From: Bacteroidales bacterium
GTDB taxonomy: Bacteria > Bacteroidota > Bacteroidia > Bacteroidales > UBA932
Direction: 5' to 3'
Assembly: GCA_017471085.1 (NCBI GenBank)
Contig: JAFUWW010000076.1
Span: forward strand, 1 to 11,245
Length of the DNA stretch: 11,245 nt
Below the pieces are notes generated by a model. That model was not told where the DNA came from. It did not search any database and was given only the letters and a program-made list of their open reading frames with translations. The stretch's first letter is position 1, and each line of letters begins with the position of its first letter. The translations under genes and the position numbers were made by a program. Below, in pieces: positions 6,481 to 11,245 of the stretch.

Positions 6481-7779
6481 TTATTCGGCCGCGAAGGGGA
6501 AGGAGGCGAGCAGGCTGCGGAAGCGCCTGGCGATATCGGCATTGCACAGCTGGCCGATGGAGCCTTCGTGGGTGTGGTGCAGCGTGCCCTCGAAATGGAA
6601 GGTGCCCTCCTGCACCGCCTGGCCCACCTGCCGGTATGCATCGCGGAAGGGGACGCCGTCGGCCACGAGCCGGTTCACCTGTTCCACGCAGAAGGCCTGT
6701 TCGTACAAGGGCTTGGACATCAGGTCCCGGGTAACGGTGATTCCGGGCAGGGCGAACAGCAGGATGTCCAGACAGCTGTCCATCTCGTCGAACAGCGGCA
6801 GGTACAGTTCTTTCACCAGCTGCAGGTCGCGGAAATAGCCGGAAGGCAGGTTCCCGGTGATCAGGCGGATGCTGCCGGGAATGCCCTGGATGCGGTTGCA
6901 ATGGGCCCTTACCAGTTCAAATACGTCCGGGTTCTTCTTCTGCGGCATGATGCTGGAACCGGTGGTATAGGCATCGGGCAGTTTCAGGAATCCGAAATTC
7001 TGGCTGACGAAAAGGCATCCGTCGGCAGCGAATTTTCCCAGTGTCTCCGCCAGACAGGCATAGGCGAAAGCCACGATCCGCTCACATCGGCCACGGCCCA
7101 TCTGGGCGTAGACGGAATTGTAGGCGAGGTCCGAGAATCCCAGCAGTCCGGTGGTCCTGCGGCGGTTGAGCGGGGCCGATGAACCATACCCGGCGGCCGA
7201 TCCCAGCGGGTTGCGGTCGTTCACGTCCCAGGCGGCTTTCAACATCACCAGGTCGTCGCAGAGACTCTCCGCATAGGCCCCCAGCCACAGGCCGAAAGAA
7301 GACGGCATGGCCACCTGAAGATGCGTGTAGCCGGGCATCAGCACATCTTTCAGGGCTTCGGAACGCTCCTGCAGCAGCGAGAACAGCTGCGATACCTTCT
7401 CTACCGTCCGGCGGATGCGGGCGCGGGTGAACAGTTTCACATCCAGCGCCACCTGGTCGTTCCGGGAACGTCCGGTGTGCACTTTCTTGCCGATGTCGCC
7501 CAATTTCTCCGTCAGGCGCGCTTCCACCTCGGAGTGGACATCCTCGCCGGAGATGGTGAACCGGCCTTCCAACGCTTCCTGGTGCAGTTCTTCCAGGGCG
7601 GGGAGCAGGCGGGCCAGGTCATCGGCCGGAAGAAGTCCCGCTTCCGACAGCATGGTGATGTGCGCCATGGTGCCTTCAATGTCGAAGGGGGCCAGCAGCA
7701 AGTCCAGTTCCCGGTCCTTTCCCACGGTAAAGGCGTCTACCCGGGCGTCGTCGTCGAATCCTTTATTCCAGATTTTCAT
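6481..7779 (-). CDS. argH: Argininosuccinate lyase
   Basis: ArgH is a cytoplasmic tetramer that splits argininosuccinate into arginine and fumarate, the last step of arginine synthesis. Over 432 residues the superfamily landmarks are present: HTGRSRND (101-108), GYTHLQ with the catalytic His153, the Bacteroidota-style NPLGSAAGYGSS (190-201), and the fumarase/aspartase signature GSSIMPQKKNP (274-284) with the catalytic Ser loop. The N-terminus MKIWNKGFDDDARVDAFTVGKDRE replaces the common LWGGRF start and is typical of this phylum. The length is slightly below the usual 445-460. Its first 17 nt overlap the end of the upstream deacylase gene, so the two are translationally coupled. It is the last gene of the operon. 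No frameshift or missing catalytic residue is seen. Confidence 0.96.
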   Translation of the reverse strand: MKIWNKGFDDDARVDAFTVGKDRELDLLLAPFDIEGTMAHITMLSEAGLLPADDLARLLPALEELHQEALEGRFTISGEDVHSEVEARLTEKLGDIGKKVHTGRSRNDQVALDVKLFTRARIRRTVEKVSQLFSLLQERSEALKDVLMPGYTHLQVAMPSSFGLWLGAYAESLCDDLVMLKAAWDVNDRNPLGSAAGYGSSAPLNRRRTTGLLGFSDLAYNSVYAQMGRGRCERIVAFAYACLAETLGKFAADGCLFVSQNFGFLKLPDAYTTGSSIMPQKKNPDVFELVRAHCNRIQGIPGSIRLITGNLPSGYFRDLQLVKELYLPLFDEMDSCLDILLFALPGITVTRDLMSKPLYEQAFCVEQVNRLVADGVPFRDAYRQVGQAVQEGTFHFEGTLHHTHEGSIGQLCNADIARRFRSLLASFPFAAE

Positions 7780-8749
7780 ACGTTTCCAACAGTTTCAGAT
7801 AAATGTCCACGGCCTGTTCCACCTCCTGCACGCCGATGTATTCGTCGGCCGTATGCGACCGCGCCGAATCTCCCGGGCCGATTTTCACCGTAGGGAAAGG
7901 GCACATCGCCTGATTGGACAGGGTGGGCGAGGAGAAACGCTTGATTCCCAGTTCCGTGGCGGCTTTTACCAGCGGATGGCCCGCGCTGACGGAAGAGCCG
8001 TTGAGCCGGGTGGAGCGGGCGGAAACCTCGCACCGGACCGCCTGCAGCACGGCATTCAGCACGGCCTGGTTGTCCCCCACGGTGCGCACGTCCACCACGA
8101 ACGTGCAGCGGTCCGGCACCACGTTATGCTGCGTGCCTGCCTGGATCTGCGTCACGGTCATGCCGTGGGAGCGGAACCAGTCGATGTCCGGCAGGGCTTC
8201 GTAGATGGCATTCACGCCTTCATTCCTGGCAGCATGCCCGGAAACGCCCCTGGCGGTGCAGTCCAGCACCATTAGGCCGCGTTCGCTGACGGCCATCTGC
8301 ATGCCGGTAGGTTCTCCCATGATGCCGCAGGTGATGGGGCCCGCATCGGCCTCTATCAAAGGCAGGACCGATTCCAGGCCACCCCTGCCGGAGATTTCTT
8401 CTTCGGCCGAGAGCGAAAGCACCAGCGTGTGATTCCGGGGACGGGCGCGGCGGAAGGTCTCGATGAGCGCGACTGCCGAACCGCCGTCGTCATTGGAGCC
8501 CAGACCATAGAGCCGCCCCTCTTCCAGGGAGGGCGTGAAAGGGTTTCTTTTCCAGAGGGCGACGGGTTTCACCGTGTCGATGTGCGCGTCCAGCAGCACC
8601 ACCGGGCCGTTTCCTTTCACGAACCAGAGGTTGTTGCCGCTCCGCCGGGGATTCAGGTCTGCCAGCCGGTCTTCCAGAAAATCGGCCGCGGCTTTCTCTT
8701 CCCGGCTGGGGGAGGGGATGGCGATCAGCTGTTCCAGCAAAGAGATCAT
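7763..8749 (-). CDS. argE: M20 deacylase, argE-like (acyl-ornithine/acyl-citrulline deacylase)
   Basis: This zinc hydrolase of the M20A/ArgE/DapE group has 328 residues, shorter than E. coli ArgE (about 383). The metal residues are visible: H56 and D58 in DAHIDT, D87/D88 in GLGSNDDGGS, the general base E116/E117 in SAEEEISG, E146 in MGEPTG, and His299 in ARSHTADEYIG. A dimerisation domain begins near VSGHAARNEGVNAI. Placement between argG and argH argues for the arginine pathway. In Bacteroidota the acyl group, reported as succinyl in Bacteroides, is removed at the citrulline stage, so N-succinyl- or N-acetylcitrulline is the likely substrate; this is inferred from the phylum, not from residues. 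DapE-type activity is a less likely alternative. The start overlaps the argG stop in an ATGA, and the end overlaps argH by 17 nt. Confidence 0.88.
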   Translation of the reverse strand: MISLLEQLIAIPSPSREEKAAADFLEDRLADLNPRRSGNNLWFVKGNGPVVLLDAHIDTVKPVALWKRNPFTPSLEEGRLYGLGSNDDGGSAVALIETFRRARPRNHTLVLSLSAEEEISGRGGLESVLPLIEADAGPITCGIMGEPTGMQMAVSERGLMVLDCTARGVSGHAARNEGVNAIYEALPDIDWFRSHGMTVTQIQAGTQHNVVPDRCTFVVDVRTVGDNQAVLNAVLQAVRCEVSARSTRLNGSSVSAGHPLVKAATELGIKRFSSPTLSNQAMCPFPTVKIGPGDSARSHTADEYIGVQEVEQAVDIYLKLLETYENLE

Positions 8750-9942
8750 TGCGCTTCTTCGGGATGACGGTTATAATAGACCCGGAGCGGGGTCTCCAGC
8801 ACTTTGATGAAGCCCTTGGCATCGTCCGATGTCCAGCCTTTCTGCATTTCGCCGTACTCGCCGAAGGGATTTTTCACCAGGTCGAAGGGGGTGTCCACGC
8901 CGGTGCATTCGTACCATTTGGGGCCGACGGTGAGGATGACATTGCCCGTCACATTGCGCTGGGTGCTTTCCAGCATGGCTTCCATGTCCCGCATCACGGG
9001 CTCCAGGTACTGGCTCTCGTGCAGGAACATGCCGTACCAGTTGCCGATCTGGTCTTTCCAGTATTGCTGCCACTTGCTCAGGGTGAATTTCTCCAGGTAT
9101 TTGTGGGCGGCGAGGATCAGCATCGGCGCGGCGGCTTCAAAACCCACGCGTCCCTTGATGCCGATGATGGTATCTCCCACATGGTTGTCCCGGCCGAGTC
9201 CGTACCCTTCCAGATGCTTTTCCAGGGCCTGGATGGCTTCCACTTTGCCGTAGGCTTTCCCGTTGACGGAGCAGAGTTCGCCTTTTTCGAAGCCCAGTTC
9301 CACCTGCTCCTGCCCGCTCTTGGTGACCGGTTTCAGGAAGGCCTCTTCCGGCAGGCCCCGGGTGGAATCCAGGATTTCCCCGCCGCAGATGGACGTGCCC
9401 CACAGGCCGATGTTGTAAGAATATTTGAGCTTGGCGAAATCGGCCTTGAAGCCGTGGGCGTTCAGGTAGTCCACCTCTTCCTGGCGGGAGAGGGCCTTGT
9501 CGCGCGTGAGGGTGATGATTTCCACCTCCGGGCAGAGGACGGCGAAGGTCATGTCGAAGCGGACCTGGTCGTTGCCGGCGCCGGTGGAGCCATGTGCGAT
9601 GGCATCGGCCCCGATTTCCTTCGCGTAGCGGGCGATGGCCGTGGCCTGGAAAATGCGCTCGGAAGAGACGGAGATGGGGTAGGTTCCGTTCCTGAGCACG
9701 TTGCCGTACACCATGTAACGGATGCTTTTTTGGTAATACTCTTCCTTTACGTCCAGGGTGACATATCGGGTGGCGCCCAGTTTGTAGGCGTTGGCTTCGT
9801 TCCTCGCCAGCTGTTCTTCGGTGAAGCCGCCGGTATCGGCACAGGCGGCATATACTTCGTATCCCATTTCCCGGGCCAGGTACATGACGGTGAAGGAGGT
9901 GTCAAGACCTCCGGAAAAGGCAACTACAACTTTCTTCTTCAT
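8746..9942 (-). CDS. argG: Argininosuccinate synthase
   Basis: ArgG joins citrulline and aspartate with ATP to make argininosuccinate in the cytoplasm. At 398 residues it has the N-type ATP pyrophosphatase loop AFSGGLDTS (8-16), the NGTYPISVSSERI citrulline/aspartate-site segment (85-97) and AHGSTGAGNDQVRFD (116-130). The stretch after the first strand reads ACADTGGF instead of the DxGQ common in other phyla, which is usual for the Bacteroidota branch. The ATG at 9942 has a Shine-Dalgarno-like AAGGA six bases upstream (9949-9953 on the minus strand), uncommon among genes here. It follows argR by 15 nt and overlaps the next gene by 4 nt, so it is the second gene of the operon. Confidence 0.96.
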   Translation of the reverse strand: MKKKVVVAFSGGLDTSFTVMYLAREMGYEVYAACADTGGFTEEQLARNEANAYKLGATRYVTLDVKEEYYQKSIRYMVYGNVLRNGTYPISVSSERIFQATAIARYAKEIGADAIAHGSTGAGNDQVRFDMTFAVLCPEVEIITLTRDKALSRQEEVDYLNAHGFKADFAKLKYSYNIGLWGTSICGGEILDSTRGLPEEAFLKPVTKSGQEQVELGFEKGELCSVNGKAYGKVEAIQALEKHLEGYGLGRDNHVGDTIIGIKGRVGFEAAAPMLILAAHKYLEKFTLSKWQQYWKDQIGNWYGMFLHESQYLEPVMRDMEAMLESTQRNVTGNVILTVGPKWYECTGVDTPFDLVKNPFGEYGEMQKGWTSDDAKGFIKVLETPLRVYYNRHPEEAQ

Positions 9943-9957
9943 GGGGAGTCCTTTTTA

Positions 9958-10410
9958 TTAGATAAGGTGATTCTTGATTTCGGGGATGACTTTCTCCAGC
10001 GCTTCCACCGTCTGGTCCGAAGAGAACCCCTGCCGCAGGATGAGCAGCACGGTGTCGTCTCCTGCCAGCGTACCCAGGATGGGCCGGGAAGGATGATGGT
10101 CGATCAGGGACGCGACGGCCGATGCGAATCCGGGCTGGGTTTTCATCACGGCCATCTGGCCGGAGAACTCCAGGCTGAGGACGCTGGTGGGCGTGGGGCT
10201 GGCAAAGAAACGCGGGCTGCTTTGCGGAAGCCGGTATCCTTCTCCGGGCACCTTCATGATGCGGAGGGCTTTCAGGTCGCGCGAGAGCGTGGCCTGGGTG
10301 GTTTTGATGCCCATCTCCTGCAGCTTCGTCTGCAATTCTTCCTGGCTGTATATGGTTTCCTGGCCGATGATCTGGACGAGTGCTTTGTGTCGGAACTGGA
10401 TATTTTGCAT
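9958..10410 (-). CDS. argR: Arginine repressor ArgR
   Basis: ArgR is an arginine-responsive hexameric DNA-binding protein that represses arginine synthesis genes. The 150-residue sequence has both expected domains. An N-terminal winged helix (about 1-65) carries the recognition helix TQATLSRDLKAL (38-49). The C-terminal arginine-binding and trimerisation domain (about 75-150) carries PGFASAVASLID (93-104) and GTLAGDDTVLLI (113-124), where the paired Asp contacts arginine. A Ser/Pro linker lies between them. It is the first gene of the arginine operon and probably represses its own transcription. It diverges from an rRNA promoter. No defect is seen. Confidence 0.95.
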   Translation of the reverse strand: MQNIQFRHKALVQIIGQETIYSQEELQTKLQEMGIKTTQATLSRDLKALRIMKVPGEGYRLPQSSPRFFASPTPTSVLSLEFSGQMAVMKTQPGFASAVASLIDHHPSRPILGTLAGDDTVLLILRQGFSSDQTVEALEKVIPEIKNHLI

Positions 10411-10438
10411 AATCGGGTATAATTATTTAGGTCGAATG

Positions 10439-10446
10439 CAAATATA
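10439..10446 (-). promoter_or_regulatory. Promoter -7 element of the argR-argG-argE-argH operon
   Basis: The minus strand reads TATATTTG, an exact TAnnTTTG match, 28 nt upstream of the argR ATG. No clear TTG lies at -33. All four arginine genes can be read from it, since no other good promoter is seen in their gaps. Confidence 0.65.
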
Positions 10447-10461
10447 TGCATAATTTATGAA
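10447..10461. promoter_or_regulatory. Candidate ArgR operator (ARG box-like palindrome)
   Basis: TGCATAATTTATGAA is an imperfect palindrome centred on 10454 (CATAA/TTATG arms plus a matching outer T/A). It lies directly against the operon's -7 element, inside the promoter spacer. A direct repeat ATGCA occurs at 10436 and 10446, exactly one helical turn apart, and a further AT-rich palindrome ATAATTAT lies at 10419-10426. The match to the E. coli or Bacillus ARG box is only loose, so the assignment rests on position and symmetry. Confidence 0.4.
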
Positions 10462-10480
10462 ATGATTACTCTGTGCCGCG

Positions 10481-10538
10481 AAAAAAATGCAAAAAACTCT
10501 AAAAAAATTTGGCAGGTGAAAAAAAATGTCTACCTTTG
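10481..10538 (+). promoter_or_regulatory. Strong rRNA promoter with phased A-tracts
   Basis: TTTG at 10508-10511 and TACCTTTG at 10531-10538, with a 19-nt spacer, form the best promoter in the window; TACCTTTGCA is the form often seen before Bacteroidota rRNA and tRNA genes. Upstream, A-tracts begin at 10481, 10491 and 10501, exactly 10 bp apart, and a fourth A run lies in the spacer (10519-10526). Such phasing bends DNA and resembles an UP element. The promoter is back to back with the argR promoter, about 60 bp away. Confidence 0.85.
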
Positions 10539-10540
10539 CA

Positions 10541-10857
10541 GTCCCGTTTGAAACGATAACGACATTTCACACGGAAAAGTTCATTGACAATACTGAGAGA
10601 AAAGATTAGAGGTAAAGCAAAAGATAGAAAGAATTAGTCTGATAAAGAAGTTATCAAAAACGGAATTTTCGGACTACAATTTCAATAGGCAAGAGCAAGA
10701 ATGAATCGTAAGATTCATGATTCACAAAAAATCTATTTGCGCTGTATTTTTGCGCAGCCTCAAGTCGGACGAAGACAGAGGAGCGGAGCGGCCTGTTGGC
10801 CGTGAGCACCGGAGGTCGAAGTCCAACGAGGAGGATGTCAAAAAGAGAGTGCAAAGA
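10541..10857 (+). ncRNA. Transcribed leader of the 23S rRNA precursor
   Basis: About 317 nt between the rRNA promoter and the estimated 23S 5' end contain no convincing reading frame, no 16S sequence and no tRNA. Visible structures are a boxA-like GTTCATTGACA (10579-10589), a 7-bp hairpin with a GUAA (GNRA) tetraloop (10701-10718), a 5-bp stem at 10738-10742/10752-10756, and a CGGCC-TGTT-GGCCG hairpin (10789-10802) that may top a longer imperfect helix (GGAC 10767-10770 with GTCC 10821-10824). It is presumably removed during rRNA processing. The 3' partner of any processing stem is outside the window. Confidence 0.6.
10579..10589 (+). promoter_or_regulatory. boxA-like rRNA antitermination site
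   Basis: GTTCATTGACA lies about 40 nt after the expected transcription start. It resembles the bacterial rRNA boxA (E. coli TGCTCTTTAACA) and the TTCTTTGACA motif that I recall before Bacteroides rRNA genes. This position and likeness suggest a NusB-NusE loading site for antitermination. Confidence 0.45.
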
Positions 10858-11245
10858 CGCGAAAGGAAGAAAGAGCGAACGGAGGATGCCTAGGCTATCC
10901 GGAGGCGACGAAGGACGTGGTAAGCTGCGAAAAGGCTCGGGGAACTGCAAACAGGTATTGATCCGGGCATATCCGAATGGGGCAACCCACTGGATTGAAG
11001 ATCCAGTACACTCGCGAGAGTGGGCGAACCCGGGGAACTGAAACATCTTAGTACCCGGAGGAAAAGAAAGAAAAGTCGATACCCTGAGTAGTGGCGAGCG
11101 AAAGGGGCAGAGCCTAAACCGTTGCGTTTACGGACGCGGCGGGGTTGTAGGAGTGACACGGAAGACATGTCAGGGAACCAGAACGCTGTGGAAACAGCGA
11201 CCGTAGAGGGTGACAGTCCCGTACGGGCAACCATGAAATGTCGAA
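10858..11245 (+). rRNA. 23S ribosomal RNA, 5' part (continues beyond window)
   Basis: About 388 nt of domain I of large-subunit rRNA are recognisable. The stretches GGATGCC, GAGGCGA-GAAGGACGTG, TAAGCTGCGAAAAG, ATATCCGAATGGGGCAACCCAC, GGGGAACTGAAACATCTTAGTACCC, GGAAAAGAAA and GAGTAGTGGCGAGCGAAAGGGG follow the E. coli and Bacteroides order. The 5' end is estimated by lining up GGATGCC (10884-10890) with E. coli positions 26-32, and may be off by several bases. The gene is cut by the window end. It is preceded by its own promoter and leader, not by a 16S gene. Confidence 0.95.

Noticed and set aside
6383..6901. N-terminal extension of the large secreted protein into argH
   Set aside because: The signal peptide begins at the ATG at 6382, directly after a promoter, and the extension is a shadow of argH.
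8749..10422. 557-codon plus-strand open frame
   Set aside because: It lies antisense to argG and argR, whose motifs are intact. High GC keeps the opposite frame open.
10745..10752. Second TAnnTTTG-like sequence (TATTTTTG) in the 23S leader
   Set aside because: It has no -33 TTG at the right distance, lies in an AT-rich hairpin loop, and the complete promoter at 10508-10538 explains the transcript.
10654..11234. Open frames on the minus strand across the leader and the 23S (for example 10654-11046 and 10890-11234)
   Set aside because: They are antisense to conserved rRNA sequence, a well-known source of false protein annotations, and have no promoter.
1..11245. CRISPR array, insertion sequence, phage or defence genes
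   Set aside because: No regularly spaced repeats, transposase or integrase motifs, or terminal repeats were seen. Apart from the unknown envelope proteins, all genes have housekeeping or transport roles.

Overview
The window comes from a GC-rich member of the Bacteroidales (phylum Bacteroidota). Four things support this. TAnnTTTG promoter -7 elements sit in front of most transcription units. Start codons mostly lack Shine-Dalgarno sequences. The ArgG, ArgH and ArgR proteins have the Bacteroidota form. The partial 23S rRNA reads like a Bacteroidales sequence. High-GC gut lineages such as Alistipes or Cryptobacteroides relatives are plausible, but the genus cannot be fixed from the sequence alone.

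Layout, left to right. Positions 1-158 are intergenic, with a candidate leftward promoter and the promoter of a small single-pass membrane protein of unknown function (159-671). A tRNA gene with anticodon CAT follows (742-814). By its body it is the isoleucine-2 tRNA rather than a methionine tRNA, and it is followed directly by a perfect-palindrome terminator. Next come an OPT-family oligopeptide transporter (944-2917, +), a convergent small secreted protein (2930-3520, -) and, divergent from that, peptidase T (3591-4811, +). A strong bidirectional terminator (4831-4862) separates pepT from a leftward secreted protein of about 497 residues (4889-6382) that carries one BspA-like repeat.

The right half is a leftward arginine operon, argR-argG-M20 deacylase (argE-like)-argH (10410 down to 6481), with gaps or overlaps of +15, -4 and -17 nt. 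In the acylated-citrulline route known from Bacteroidota, the last three genes are the last three steps: removal of the acyl group from N-acylcitrulline, argininosuccinate synthesis and argininosuccinate cleavage. ArgR heads the operon, so it probably regulates itself, and a palindrome sits against its -7 element.

Divergent from argR is a strong rRNA-type promoter with helically phased A-tracts. It is followed by about 320 nt of leader and then the 5' end of a 23S rRNA (from about 10858 to the window end). No 16S rRNA or spacer tRNA lies between promoter and 23S, so this 23S appears to be an unlinked, independently transcribed rRNA gene. This is the most unusual feature of the window. The transporter and peptidase T together suggest peptide use as an amino-acid source beside arginine synthesis. 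I see no phage, CRISPR, transposon or defence system here.
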